A DNA stretch of 64,000 bases from an uncultured SAR116 cluster alpha proteobacterium (GCA_902590245.1 CACIWG010000005.1:1-64000); one strand, 5' to 3'. Counted from the first letter of the stretch, positions 30,062 through 40,125 are shown. Made by a program: numbers and translations. The notes: a model not told the origin generated them from the letters alone.

Positions 30062-31897
30062 TTAATGTATTATCTTCTTTGGTTTAGGTCTTCTAATGGC
30101 AATAATAAGAGCTAATCCAGCAATTAAAATTGGTATCAAGCCTATATTGATGAACATAATTTTTGTTTTTAAATTATCAACATCACTTCTCAATTGAAAT
30201 TTAACATTTCTAAGCTCAGCTCTCGTAGTCATCATTTCTGATTTAAATCCATCTATTGCTTTAATTGTTTCAGGAGAAATTACATCACTTTCATTATTAT
30301 TTTTCTTAGTAAGAATTTGAATCTTGTTTTCCATTTTTTCAAGTTTGGATACTAATTCTCTTTCCTTACTTAAGAATTTTTCTTCAGCAGATTTTTCTAG
30401 TTCAACTATTTTAGTAAATGGTTTCCAAGAAATACCCTTACCTCTTATCTCAGATAAAAATGACCCACCAATCATGTTTTCAACTACATTTAAAACAAAA
30501 TCACCATTATTTGCGAAAGCAGAAACAATTTCCTGCCCAAGTAAATTTTGTTTTGTCAGCCAATTTCTATCCATTAACATGTCTGCATCACTTACTATTA
30601 GAATATTAGACATTTGTGATGATTTTTTGAGTCCGGTTTTCTTTTTAACGCCTTTTGGGAAAGCTGAATTTAGGTTATCTCTTAACCAACCAGATATTAT
30701 AATTTTCTTATTATCAATTTTTAAATCCTTTATTAAATCTCTAGGATCAGATTTTGAATCACCTGCTTTGTCTGAATCAACTAAACCAGATATTTCACTG
30801 GACGTAATAAGTGGATCAAATTTAATTCCATCTTTAGGGTTTAAACCACCAGCGTTTGTAAATATTATATTAGAAAGTTGGGCTAGTACACCGTCATTCT
30901 GATTAAGACCCTCATCAGTTACTTGTATCCAAGGATAGTTTGAAACTTCAACTTCTCGACCTTTAATATTTCTAACGGTTCTCAGAGCATATTTTTTATC
31001 AGCAATAGATTTTTTGTTATTAAAATTAATTCCCCAAGTATCTAATAATTTTTTTAAATCAGAACGAGGATTTAAAGCTGGCATTCCAGGATTAATACTC
31101 ACTTCTGTTTCAGCATAAGGATCTAAAAATATTAATGTTGAACCACCTTTTAACACCCACTGTTCTATCATAAAAAGAGTTTCATCAGGGTAATATTTTG
31201 GGTTAATGAGCATTAAAACTTTTGTATTTTCTGGGAGTTCTGAAGCATTGTCTTTAACAAATTCCACATCAAATAGTGATTTCATTTGGGTTAAAACTTG
31301 CTGTTCAGGCTTTCCTATTCTTGAATTAGCTTCTAAACCAAGGTTATCGATTATGCTGATTTTTGGTTTTTTTGTTTGTGCCAATTCAGCGATTAATCTT
31401 GTTAAATCATATTCTAGAAATGGTTCTCTTTCAGGAGAAAAAACATTAATATTTTTTTGACCAGTCGTTGAATTCGTGGCAGCCAGTCCAAAATATAGTG
31501 GATCATTATTATTCGATCCTCCAAAAGGACTAATACCCATACCTACTGCTCTATCTTCTTGATCAGAAAATGGTTTAGGATCGATAATTTCTAGAGTAAT
31601 TTTACCGTCAGACATGTTGGCGTATGAATAAAGTAAAGATTCTACTCTGTTGGCGTAAGTAGATAATTGAGGAGCAATCTCTACAAGTGTACTAGACATG
31701 AATAGCCTTAAATGTATTGGTTCATCAATATTCTTCAGAAATTTCTTTGTACCTGAACTTATTGTATAAAGGTTATTTTGTGTAGTGTCTAAACTAACTC
31801 TGTTAAAAGTATTATTTGAAAATATATTTAAACTAAAGAAACAAATGATAGATAAAAATATAGATAATTTTAAAATATTATTTTTTGAAATTTTCAT
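30062..31897 (-). CDS. GldG-like ABC auxiliary protein
   Basis: This 611-residue protein starts with a membrane helix (about 8-27) and continues with a large periplasmic region. It includes VSLDTTQNNLYTISSGTKKFLKNI, typical of the GldG/ABC-2 auxiliary family, and a region resembling the IFT52/GldG fold (LMINPKYYPDETLFMIEQWVLKGGSTLIFLDP). A coiled-coil region (about 510-580) precedes a C-terminal helix ending RRPKPKK. In Bacteroidota the GldAFG complex is needed for gliding. Here, in a different phylum, it probably serves envelope export or maintenance. It starts one base after the permease gene. Confidence 0.82.
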   Translation of the reverse strand: MKISKNNILKLSIFLSIICFFSLNIFSNNTFNRVSLDTTQNNLYTISSGTKKFLKNIDEPIHLRLFMSSTLVEIAPQLSTYANRVESLLYSYANMSDGKITLEIIDPKPFSDQEDRAVGMGISPFGGSNNNDPLYFGLAATNSTTGQKNINVFSPEREPFLEYDLTRLIAELAQTKKPKISIIDNLGLEANSRIGKPEQQVLTQMKSLFDVEFVKDNASELPENTKVLMLINPKYYPDETLFMIEQWVLKGGSTLIFLDPYAETEVSINPGMPALNPRSDLKKLLDTWGINFNNKKSIADKKYALRTVRNIKGREVEVSNYPWIQVTDEGLNQNDGVLAQLSNIIFTNAGGLNPKDGIKFDPLITSSEISGLVDSDKAGDSKSDPRDLIKDLKIDNKKIIISGWLRDNLNSAFPKGVKKKTGLKKSSQMSNILIVSDADMLMDRNWLTKQNLLGQEIVSAFANNGDFVLNVVENMIGGSFLSEIRGKGISWKPFTKIVELEKSAEEKFLSKERELVSKLEKMENKIQILTKKNNNESDVISPETIKAIDGFKSEMMTTRAELRNVKFQLRSDVDNLKTKIMFINIGLIPILIAGLALIIAIRRPKPKKIIH

Positions 31898-31898
31898 A

Positions 31899-32645
31899 TT
31901 AATCAGCTTTTTTTAATTGAACTAAAAAGATATTGATAGATATACAAATCATAATCATAGAAATAAAAAAGATAAAAGTCGTTAAGTCTAGAACGCCATA
32001 TTGAATTCTCTTAAAATGAGATAAAAAAGAAAAAGACTGGATAACTTCAGTCAACCATAAAGGCGCCCATGACCTAACGCTAGCCAAAACAAGTCCAAAT
32101 CCAGACATAACCAAAATGAAACAGCTGATTGTTGAAACAATAAACGCTATTACTTGATTTTTTGTTAACATGGAAAGACAAGATGTTAAGGATAAAAAAC
32201 ATCCCGCCATTAACCAGCTCCCTAAGTAAGAAATAAAAATAACACCATTATCAGGTTCACCTAAATAATTTACAGTTATCCATATTGGAATTGTCATTAT
32301 GATAGCTAGTAGTGTAAAAAACCAACTAGCTAAAAATTTACCAAGTACTAATTGAGAGTTCGTCACTGGTAATGTCATTAACAATTCAATAGTACCAGAC
32401 TTTCTTTCTTCTGCCCACAGTCTCATTCCAATTGCGGGCATAAGAATTAAAAAAAGCCATGGATGCCATACAAAAAAAGAATTCAAATCAGCTTGACCTC
32501 TCTGAAAAAATTGTCCCATAAAAAAAGTCATTCCTGCTGATAATGCTAAAAAGACAAGAAGAAAGATTGAAGCTAAAGGTGTTCTAAAATAACCAGTAAA
32601 TTCTCTATTAAAAATGATCATTAATTTTTCAATATAAAGTTTCAT
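31899..32645 (-). CDS. ABC-2 type permease (GldF/NosY-like)
   Basis: The 248-residue membrane protein has about six helices. It contains the ABC-2 permease motif RLWAEERKSGTIELLMTLPVTNSQLVLGKFLAS, characteristic of GldF- and NosY-like permeases. With the ATPase upstream (seven bases away) it forms a minimal exporter. The GldG-like and DUF4340 proteins downstream complete a four-gene unit. The transported molecule is unknown. Confidence 0.88.
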   Translation of the reverse strand: MKLYIEKLMIIFNREFTGYFRTPLASIFLLVFLALSAGMTFFMGQFFQRGQADLNSFFVWHPWLFLILMPAIGMRLWAEERKSGTIELLMTLPVTNSQLVLGKFLASWFFTLLAIIMTIPIWITVNYLGEPDNGVIFISYLGSWLMAGCFLSLTSCLSMLTKNQVIAFIVSTISCFILVMSGFGLVLASVRSWAPLWLTEVIQSFSFLSHFKRIQYGVLDLTTFIFFISMIMICISINIFLVQLKKAD

Positions 32646-32652
32646 GATTCTC

Positions 32653-33366
32653 CTATTTTGTGATTTTTCTGAATATTGAATCTAAATTTTCTTTTTTATT
32701 CTTTAATATGTCTTTTGTCTCTTTATTTAAGAGTACTTTCCCCGAAGAAATTATGATAGTCCTAGAACATACAGCCTCAACTTCTTCGAGAATATGAGTC
32801 GAAATAATAATTCCTTTATTTTTAGAGATTGATTTAATTAGTTTTCTCATTTCAAATTTTTGATTTGGGTCTAATCCATCCGTTGGCTCATCTAATATCA
32901 AGATATCAGGATCATGAATTAAAGCTTGTGCAATTCCAACTCTTCTTTTGTACCCTTTGGATAATGTTTCAATTATTTGATTTTGAACCTCTGAAAGATT
33001 TATATCTTTAAGCATTATTTCTAATCTTTTTTCAAGAAGTTCATCTTTTAAACCTCTCATTTTACCAACAAAATATAAAAATGATTTAACAGTCATATCT
33101 GAATAGGATGGAGCACCTTCTGGTAGATAGCCGATAATAGATTTTGCATTAATTGGATCTTTTGAAAGATCAATTTTTTTTATTTCAATTGATCCAGAAT
33201 CAGCTTCAAGAAATCCAGTAAGCATTTTCATTGTTGTCGATTTACCGGCGCCGTTTGGTCCTAGAAAACCGATAACCTCTCCAACATCCAGTGAAATGCT
33301 AATATCTGAAACAGCATTGATATTACCAAATGACTTGTATAAGTTTTTTGCTTCTAATAAGTTCAA
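32653..33366 (-). CDS. ABC transporter ATPase (GldA-like)
   Basis: This 237-residue ATPase shows Walker A GPNGAGKST (36-44), a Q-loop region (IGYLPEG), a signature LSKGYKRRVG, Walker B ILILDEPTDGLDP and the switch His in IISTHILEEVEAVC. The GYKRR variant of the signature is common in the GldA/NosF-like group of ABC-2 exporters. It is the first gene of the four-gene minus-strand unit and is separated by 70 bases from the amidase gene upstream. Confidence 0.92.
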   Translation of the reverse strand: MNLLEAKNLYKSFGNINAVSDISISLDVGEVIGFLGPNGAGKSTTMKMLTGFLEADSGSIEIKKIDLSKDPINAKSIIGYLPEGAPSYSDMTVKSFLYFVGKMRGLKDELLEKRLEIMLKDINLSEVQNQIIETLSKGYKRRVGIAQALIHDPDILILDEPTDGLDPNQKFEMRKLIKSISKNKGIIISTHILEEVEAVCSRTIIISSGKVLLNKETKDILKNKKENLDSIFRKITK

Positions 33367-33436
33367 TATATCCTCGATGGAAGTTCAGATTTATGAAATA
33401 TTTAATAAAATTTAATTTTTTTTCAAGTTAAATAAA

Positions 33437-34846
33437 TTAAAAGTTATCTAAATTTGGGAACTCTGGCTGACCAAATTCTTTTTCAAGTGCTATTCCTATC
33501 TCTATTGCCTTGCTATCATTTCCATTAGCACATAAAACCTGTAGACCTACTGGTAAGCAAGTATCACTTTTATAGTCATTACAATATTTTTGAATAGGGT
33601 AGCTTATACCACATAAGTTAAATAAGTTTCCTGGTTGAGTGTTGGCAGAAGAAAGTAAACTTCTATCATGAAGTTTTCCGTTTATTTCACAATCTTCAAC
33701 CTTCATTGCTCTCATTACTGTAGTTGGAGAAATCAAAGCATCATAATCCTTAAAGAAGTCTGAAGCCATTATTTCTAATTCTTTTAATCTATTTTTGAAT
33801 TTTAAATAGTCTGCCGATTTAACATCTAATCCAACCTTAGCTCTTTTAGCTGTAACAGGATCCATATTATCGCAATTCTCTAAAAACCTTTTTTCTCCAA
33901 AAGCATAGATAATTTCTGATCCTACTATTGGGGGAAAAAGATTAACTCTTTCCAAAGCTTCAGGAATATCTAGTTCAATTAAGGTAGCTCCTTTTTCTTT
34001 TAATTTTTCACAAATTTTTTCATAGGCATTTTGAACTTCTTCATCCAGATCATCTGTGAAAGGTTTACCTAATTTAGCTAACTTTAGATTATTAAGATGA
34101 ATAGGCCCTAAATCTTTAGTTACGCCAGATCCATATGTTTCAAATATGGTTTTTATATCCTCAAATGACCTTGCTAATGGTCCTGGAGTGTCAAGTGTAG
34201 GTGAAAGTGGAAAAATACCATCAGTAGGCCAAACATCCTTTGTAGTTTTTAAACCAGCAACGCCCGTTAAAGATGCAGGTATTCTTACTGATCCTCCGGT
34301 ATCGGTTCCAATTGCAAATGGTGTTAAACCAGATGCAACTGCGACTGCAGAGCCACTACTTGATCCACCTGGAATTCTATGAGTTTCTAAATCCCAGGGG
34401 TTCCATGGTGTTCCTCTATGTTTATTTAGGCCAGTTGCTCCTAGCGCAAATTCGACTGTATGCGTTTTTCCTATAACAACGCATCCTAATTCTTTAAGTC
34501 TTTTTACAAGATTCCCTTCTTTACCAGTAATGTCATCGGAATTTACCATAGATCCGTTTGTTGTCGGCATGTTATTTACAGAACAAATATCCTTTATCGC
34601 TACTGGCAAACCCATTAGAGGGCCTAGGTCAACTCCTGACTTTAATAATTTATCAATAGCGATTGCATTATTAATAGCTATTTTTTCATCGATGAAAATG
34701 AAAGCATTCAATTTATCATTTACGGCTTTTATTCTATTTAAATAAGACGTTACAATTTGCTCACAATTAATTTTACCTTTTCTTAATTTTTTAGCAAAAA
34801 AATTTATACTTATATTTAAAAGTGGGTCATTAGGTAGGTTAGACAA
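33437..34846 (-). CDS. Amidase-signature family hydrolase
   Basis: The Ser-cisSer-Lys triad of amidase-signature enzymes is visible: Lys85 (PVAIKDICSV), the cis-serine in GGSSSGSAVA (162-166) and nucleophile Ser186 (GTDTGGSVRIPA). The full 469-residue length suggests a free amidase rather than GatA, and there is no gatB/gatC nearby. The start is a TTG at 34846, six to seven bases after AAGGAG. An ATG three bases upstream is in another frame and stops after three codons. It follows a small membrane protein gene by 12 bases. The substrate is unknown. Confidence 0.9.
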   Translation of the reverse strand: MSNLPNDPLLNISINFFAKKLRKGKINCEQIVTSYLNRIKAVNDKLNAFIFIDEKIAINNAIAIDKLLKSGVDLGPLMGLPVAIKDICSVNNMPTTNGSMVNSDDITGKEGNLVKRLKELGCVVIGKTHTVEFALGATGLNKHRGTPWNPWDLETHRIPGGSSSGSAVAVASGLTPFAIGTDTGGSVRIPASLTGVAGLKTTKDVWPTDGIFPLSPTLDTPGPLARSFEDIKTIFETYGSGVTKDLGPIHLNNLKLAKLGKPFTDDLDEEVQNAYEKICEKLKEKGATLIELDIPEALERVNLFPPIVGSEIIYAFGEKRFLENCDNMDPVTAKRAKVGLDVKSADYLKFKNRLKELEIMASDFFKDYDALISPTTVMRAMKVEDCEINGKLHDRSLLSSANTQPGNLFNLCGISYPIQKYCNDYKSDTCLPVGLQVLCANGNDSKAIEIGIALEKEFGQPEFPNLDNF

Positions 34847-34858
34847 TCATATCTCCTT

Positions 34859-35257
34859 TTAATTTTTAAATTGATCTTTCATTGATTTAAATATTCCTTT
34901 AAGTCTTGGTGAAGTAGTGCAATCTGCCTCAAGAATAACATTTTCTTTCACATCAACAAACATTCCATCATATCTAATGGCTGGATATTTTGGGTTTGCT
35001 CTTAGTTGAAGTTTTCTGTCTGACTTTAATCTTAATCTTGCAATTTTATTTCTAAAAGGGACTATTATGTCAGTACCTGGCACAGCTACAACAAATGAGT
35101 CATCGTCCAGTGAACATTTGTTATCTAATTTGACAGTAACAGACATCATTTTAACTTCTTTAAAAGCATTTTGTACATTTGGCATTCCAAACCATACTAT
35201 TGCAAAAATAAATAATATTCCTAAAATACCAATTAGAATTTTTGCTATCATTTTCAT
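34859..35257 (-). CDS. Small membrane-anchored protein of unknown function
   Basis: I do not recognise this 132-residue protein. Residues 4-24 form one hydrophobic helix followed by FGMPNVQNAF, and the rest is hydrophilic and probably periplasmic. It is rich in alternating hydrophobic residues as in beta strands, with two cysteines (Cys48 and Cys113) that could form a disulfide. A run of Lys/Arg lies at about 71-82 (KIARLRLKSDRK). It sits upstream of the amidase in the same direction and may share its transcript. It looks like a real gene because its frame is intact and followed by a good ribosome-binding site for its neighbour. Confidence 0.6.
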   Translation of the reverse strand: MKMIAKILIGILGILFIFAIVWFGMPNVQNAFKEVKMMSVTVKLDNKCSLDDDSFVVAVPGTDIIVPFRNKIARLRLKSDRKLQLRANPKYPAIRYDGMFVDVKENVILEADCTTSPRLKGIFKSMKDQFKN

Positions 35258-35344
35258 TATAATTTATTATACACATAAATACGTAAAAAAAATTAATAAA
35301 CCATGATTATAAAATAAATTTATATATATTTAAATTAATACATT

Positions 35345-36529
35345 ATGTCAGAATTTGAACGGATAAATAGACTACCAACTTACGTTTTTCAAGAAGTCAA
35401 CGACTTAAAAGCAAAGTTGAGGCATAAAGGAAAAGATATTATTGATTTTGGTATGGGTAACCCTGATATGCCTACACCAAGTCATATCCGTGAAAAACTT
35501 CAAGAAACAGTCAACAAACCTGGTACAGGACGATATTCTACAAGTAGAGGAATACCAGGGTTAAGGAAAGCACAAGTTTCTTATTATGAACGAAGATTTG
35601 GTGTTAAATTAGATCCAGATAAAGAAGTTGTTGTTACACTTGGATCAAAAGAAGGGTTAGCTAATCTTGCTCAAGCAATTACATCTCCAGGTGATATAAT
35701 TTTATCACCAAATCCATCATATCCAATTCACCCATATGGATTTATTATCGCCGGAGCATCATTAAGGCATTTGCCAGCAATGGAAGATGGACAATTTAAT
35801 CAAGAATTATTTTTAGAAAAATTAGATAGAGCTATCCGACATTCAGTACCTTCTCCAAAAGCAGTGATTGTATCTTTTCCATCTAATCCAACTGCCCAGA
35901 TTGTTGATTTGGGTTTTTATGAAGAAGTTGTCAAAATAGGATTGAAATATAATACGTTTATTTTATCTGACTTGGCTTACGCAGAAATTTATTTTGGTGA
36001 TAATCCCCCACCATCTATTTTACAAGTTAAAAATTCTAAGAAAATTTGTGTAGAATTTACATCAATGTCTAAAACATATGCTATGGCAGGTTGGAGAATT
36101 GGGTTTGCTGTTGGAAATAAAAACCTCATTGCGGCACTTACCAAAATTAAATCTTATTTAGATTACGGCGCTTTTACTCCAGTACAGGTTGCAGCTGCAT
36201 CAGCTTTAAATGGTCCACAAGATTGTGTTAAAAATATTAGAAATACCTATAAGTCTAGAAGAGATACTTTGATAAAATCTATGTCAAGAAGTGGGTGGGA
36301 GATTCCCAAACCAGAGGCAAGTATGTTTGCTTGGGCACCAATTCCAAAAATGTACGAGAAAAAAGGATCTTTAGCCTTTTCAAAAGATTTAATGCTAAAA
36401 GCAAGTGTGGCTGTTGCTCCAGGTATAGCCTTTGGAGAATATGGAGAAGGATTTGTAAGAATTGGCCTTGTAGAAAATGATCATAGAATAAGACAAGCAG
36501 CCAAAAATATAAAGAAACTATTAGGTTAA
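35345..36529 (+). CDS. alaC: Alanine/aspartate-type aminotransferase AlaC
   Basis: This is a PLP-dependent class I aminotransferase, very close in layout to E. coli AlaC, which makes alanine from glutamate and pyruvate. Shared stretches include FERINRLPTYVFQEV, IIDFGMGNPD, YSTSRGIPGLRKA, PNPSYPIHPYG and VSFPSNPTAQ. The PLP lysine is Lys243 in SMSKTYAMAGWRIGF. The length is 394 residues. Its last nine bases overlap the end of the convergent FAD reductase gene. Confidence 0.92.
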   Translation: MSEFERINRLPTYVFQEVNDLKAKLRHKGKDIIDFGMGNPDMPTPSHIREKLQETVNKPGTGRYSTSRGIPGLRKAQVSYYERRFGVKLDPDKEVVVTLGSKEGLANLAQAITSPGDIILSPNPSYPIHPYGFIIAGASLRHLPAMEDGQFNQELFLEKLDRAIRHSVPSPKAVIVSFPSNPTAQIVDLGFYEEVVKIGLKYNTFILSDLAYAEIYFGDNPPPSILQVKNSKKICVEFTSMSKTYAMAGWRIGFAVGNKNLIAALTKIKSYLDYGAFTPVQVAAASALNGPQDCVKNIRNTYKSRRDTLIKSMSRSGWEIPKPEASMFAWAPIPKMYEKKGSLAFSKDLMLKASVAVAPGIAFGEYGEGFVRIGLVENDHRIRQAAKNIKKLLG

Positions 36530-37750
36530 AGAATTAAAAAAGTTTTTTAAATTTAAATCACTTGTAAAAAGATCTTTTTTAAGAAGATGTCTTTTTTCCC
36601 AATTATTTTTCATAATCAAGTGGTGTCCTGGACTATTGATGCTTTCAACTGCCTGCAGTTGATTATCTACAAATATAAAATTAGAAAATTTAGAGCTTTC
36701 TTGAGAACCTAGTACTTTGGTTTCAATATTTGAATTTAAATCTAATAGCCCTACTATTTGAAGTTTTATATTAAGTTGATCAGACCAAAACCATGGCACA
36801 AAATTATAATGTTCTTTCATGCCAAGAATATTTTTTGCAACTGTCTTTGCCTGATCTGTTGCATTTTGTATAGACTCTAATCTAACTTCTTTTGAATAGT
36901 AATCAAAAAAACAACAATCTCCAATTGCATAAATATCATCAATATTAGTTTCTAAAAAGGAGTTAACTTTAATTTTATTAAATTCATTTACTTTAATACT
37001 TTTAAATAATAAATCATTTGGTTGAGAGCCAGCGGATATTAGTACCATTCCAGAATTTATTTTTGTATCATCAGATAAAACAATATTCATTGTAGAGTTT
37101 TCATCAGATTTAAAAGATTTAAAAGATTTATTGAATATGAACTTTATTCCAGATTTTGCGTAATAATTTATTAGCCATCTAGATAAATCTTTAGATATAG
37201 ATCTTCCCATTACATTTTTACTATTTTCAATTATTGTAACATCTTTATTTAATTGAAGTGCTGTTGTGGCAATTTCTAATCCAATAAAACCTGCACCAAT
37301 AATAGTAATAGATTGAATTTCAGAAATTTTTTTTCTAATTCTCTTAGAGTCCTCTAAATTTCTCAAAGAAAAAAAAGTACCTTTATGATACTCTTCAGTA
37401 TCTATTCCTAAAAGATTATTTTTAGATCCAGTAGCAATTACTAATTTGTCATAATGATATAAATTATCTTCTTCATCACTTAATGATTTATTTTTATGAT
37501 TTATGAATTTGATATTTGTGTTTAGTTTTAAATCAATTTTGTTATTAACATACCATTCCTTACTTCTGAGAAGAGCTTCTTTTGTATCAAATGATTTAAT
37601 GTATGACTTTGAGAGGGGTGGTTTTTGATACGGTAATGTATTCTCTTGATCAAATATTTCAATTTTTCCAGAGAATCCTAAATTTCTTAAACTTGCTGCA
37701 GTTTCTATTCCTGCGTGCCCTGCTCCAATAATTAAAACTTTATTATCCAT
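36521..37750 (-). CDS. FAD-dependent ferredoxin reductase-like oxidoreductase
   Basis: This 409-residue flavoprotein has two dinucleotide folds: FAD motif IIGAGHAGIETAASL at the N terminus and NAD motif IIGAGFIGLEIATTAL near 150. The second FAD motif is IYAIGDCCFF, and the WSDQLNIKLQIVGL segment is characteristic of putidaredoxin/rhodocoxin-reductase-like enzymes. Such proteins pass electrons from NADH to a [2Fe-2S] ferredoxin serving a P450 or Rieske oxygenase. No such partner is nearby, so the acceptor is unknown. It starts 59 bases from the divergent gamma-glutamyltransferase gene. Confidence 0.87.
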   Translation of the reverse strand: MDNKVLIIGAGHAGIETAASLRNLGFSGKIEIFDQENTLPYQKPPLSKSYIKSFDTKEALLRSKEWYVNNKIDLKLNTNIKFINHKNKSLSDEEDNLYHYDKLVIATGSKNNLLGIDTEEYHKGTFFSLRNLEDSKRIRKKISEIQSITIIGAGFIGLEIATTALQLNKDVTIIENSKNVMGRSISKDLSRWLINYYAKSGIKFIFNKSFKSFKSDENSTMNIVLSDDTKINSGMVLISAGSQPNDLLFKSIKVNEFNKIKVNSFLETNIDDIYAIGDCCFFDYYSKEVRLESIQNATDQAKTVAKNILGMKEHYNFVPWFWSDQLNIKLQIVGLLDLNSNIETKVLGSQESSKFSNFIFVDNQLQAVESINSPGHHLIMKNNWEKRHLLKKDLFTSDLNLKNFFNSLT

Positions 37751-37809
37751 TAATTATTAGAAATTAATTTGATTTGATATAATAATCAAGTAACTGTTAC
37801 AATTTAAAA

Positions 37810-39417
37810 ATGAAAACATTTCCAAAGTTTAAATTTAGAAATTTTACCTCTCCAAGTAAATCACATGCGATTTCAAAAGATGGAATTGTAGCTAGCTCAC
37901 ATCCGTTATCAAGTCAATTAGGGTTAGATATGTTAAAAGATGGAGCAAATGCTGTGGATGTTGCAATTGCTATGTCAATTGTTTTATGTTTTGCAGAACC
38001 GCACATGACAGGTATAGGTGGTGATTGTTTTGCATTAATATCAAAATCTGGAAAGACGAAAGATATTAAAGTTTTAAACGCATCAGGTTATGCTGGAAGA
38101 AATTATGATCTAAAGTATTTTTTAGACAAAAATATAACAACTATTGAACCATTTTCATCGCACGCAGTGACGATCCCAGGTGCTATTGCTGGATGGAAAG
38201 AACTTCATGATAAATATGGGTTTTTAAAATGGAAGGATATTTTTAATATTGCAATTGATGTTGTTAAAGACGGTGTTTTAGTTAACGAAAGAGTGTCTCG
38301 AGACTGGAAAAGAAATGAAAAAAAACTCTTAGAAAATAATGAGACGAAAAAAATCTTTACTAAAGATCATTTAGCTTATGAATACTTAGACAATTTCAAA
38401 AATAATAATTTGTTAAATTCAATCAAATTTATTGCTGAGGAAGGTAAAAATGGATTTTATCAAGGATCAATCGCAGATAATATTGTAAGCACATTAAACG
38501 ATTTGGGAGGGCTTCATACATCTGAAGACTTTTCAAAATATGAACCAGTTTGGGAAGATCCTATTAAATTCGATTATAATGGTTTTACAATTTATGAGGC
38601 CCCACCAAATGGCCAGGGAATTGTAGTTTTTTTTATTTTAGAATTATTAAAACAATTTGATATGAAAAACTTATCAAAATCAGATTATTATCATGTTTAT
38701 GTTGAAGCAGTAAAAATAGCCTATTCTTTAAGAGATAAGTTTCTTGGTGATCCAAAGTACCAAAAAATAGATTTGATGAATTTAATACAAGAAAATATTA
38801 TTAAAAATTATGTTAACAAAATTAATTTAAATTATGCAAGTGTTATGGAAATTTCTGATTTTCCAGACCATAAAGATACAATTTATTTAACGGTAAAAGA
38901 TAAAAATGGAATGATAATTTCATTTATAAATTCTTTATTTGATCAATTTGGAAGTGGAATTACAGCTCCACAAACTGGGATCTTATTACATTGTAGAGGA
39001 AAGAGTTTTAACTTAAAGGAAAATCATCCAAATCAAATATCTGGAAGAAAAAGGCCCTTGCATACAATTATCCCTGGAATGATTGGAAGAAATGATGACA
39101 TTGTAGGATCATTTGGTATTATGGGGGGGCATTATCAAGCAGCAGGACATGCGTTTATTTTGTCTCAAATTTTAGACTTCCATTTGAGCCCACAATGTGC
39201 TCTAGATTTGCCACGAGTTTTTCCAAATAATGGAATACTTGATATCGAAGAAAACTTTGACTCAGATTTAATTGCAGAACTTAAAAATAAAGGTCATAAA
39301 ATTAATTATCCTGCACTTCCAATTGGAGGTGGTCAAATAATTGTTAATGATTTTGATAAAGGTATATCTTTAGGTGCTAGCGACTGGAGAAAAGATGGTA
39401 TTGCATTAGGTGTCTAA
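37810..39417 (+). CDS. Gamma-glutamyltransferase family protein
   Basis: This Ntn-hydrolase family matures by self-cleavage before a catalytic threonine. The N-terminal VASSHPLSSQLGLDMLKDGANAVDVAIA and GIGGDCFALI segments are typical, as is RPLHTIIPGMI near the end. The likely nucleophile is Thr357 in KDTIYLTVKDKNG, where classical GGTs have (D/G)TTHF. The 535-residue protein has no visible N-terminal signal peptide, so it may act in the cytoplasm. It resembles YwrD-like members rather than classical periplasmic GGT. The substrate is unknown. Confidence 0.85.
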   Translation: MKTFPKFKFRNFTSPSKSHAISKDGIVASSHPLSSQLGLDMLKDGANAVDVAIAMSIVLCFAEPHMTGIGGDCFALISKSGKTKDIKVLNASGYAGRNYDLKYFLDKNITTIEPFSSHAVTIPGAIAGWKELHDKYGFLKWKDIFNIAIDVVKDGVLVNERVSRDWKRNEKKLLENNETKKIFTKDHLAYEYLDNFKNNNLLNSIKFIAEEGKNGFYQGSIADNIVSTLNDLGGLHTSEDFSKYEPVWEDPIKFDYNGFTIYEAPPNGQGIVVFFILELLKQFDMKNLSKSDYYHVYVEAVKIAYSLRDKFLGDPKYQKIDLMNLIQENIIKNYVNKINLNYASVMEISDFPDHKDTIYLTVKDKNGMIISFINSLFDQFGSGITAPQTGILLHCRGKSFNLKENHPNQISGRKRPLHTIIPGMIGRNDDIVGSFGIMGGHYQAAGHAFILSQILDFHLSPQCALDLPRVFPNNGILDIEENFDSDLIAELKNKGHKINYPALPIGGGQIIVNDFDKGISLGASDWRKDGIALGV

Positions 39418-39435
39418 AAAATATAAAGATAATGT

Positions 39436-40116
39436 ATGCAAACATTAAATTTCACTGATAAAAAAACAATATCAGAATTGACCGCTAAAATGCTCTTTGA
39501 AATTGATGCAGTTCATTTTAGAAGTGATAAACCATTTATATTTACTTCGGGTACTGCTAGTCCTGTCTACATCGACTGCAGAAAGATAATTTCATATCCA
39601 AGAGTGAGAAGTACTTTAATGGATTTTGGCGCTTCTGTACTTGCAAAGAATGTTGGTTTTGAACAATTTGATGCTGTTGCAGGAGGTGAAACTGCTGGAA
39701 TACCTTTTGCTGCATTTATAGCGGAGAGACTTAGTTTACCAATGCAATATGTCAGAAAAAAACCAAAAGGTTTTGGAAGAGATGCATTAATTGAGGGAGA
39801 TATAAAGGAAGGACAAAGAATTCTTCTAGTTGAAGATCTTACAACTGATGGTGGAAGTAAGCTTAATTTTGCAAATGCAATCAGAAAAGCAGGTGCAATT
39901 GTAAATCATACATTTGTAATTTTTTATTATGACATTTTTAAAGATACTATATCTTCACTTCAAAATAATTCATTAAACTTGCATTATCTTGCGACCTGGT
40001 GGGATGTTTTAAATTGTGCTAAAGAATTAAATAAATTTGATCAAATGACATTACAAGCTGTTGAAAACTTTTTAAATAATCCAAAAGTTTGGTCTAAAGA
40101 AAATGGTGGGAAATAA
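39436..40116 (+). CDS. pyrE: Orotate phosphoribosyltransferase
   Basis: PyrE joins orotate and PRPP to make OMP in pyrimidine synthesis. The PRPP-binding motif is [19 protein letters not shown] (about residues 134-152). The upstream [15 protein letters not shown] and [19 protein letters not shown] segments carry the orotate and pyrophosphate contacts. At 226 residues it fits the alphaproteobacterial form. Another gene of the pathway, pyrC, is at 62.2-63.2 kb. It ends nine bases before the convergent DMT carrier gene. Confidence 0.96.
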   Translation: MQTLNFTDKKTISELTAKMLFEIDAVHFRSDKPFIFTSGTASPVYIDCRKIISYPRVRSTLMDFGASVLAKNVGFEQFDAVAGGETAGIPFAAFIAERLSLPMQYVRKKPKGFGRDALIEGDIKEGQRILLVEDLTTDGGSKLNFANAIRKAGAIVNHTFVIFYYDIFKDTISSLQNNSLNLHYLATWWDVLNCAKELNKFDQMTLQAVENFLNNPKVWSKENGGK

Positions 40117-40125
40117 TTAATCATT

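Noticed and set aside
30324..30902. Plus-strand 192-codon frame opposite the GldG-like gene
   Set aside because: No motifs, and it mirrors a clearly coding strand.
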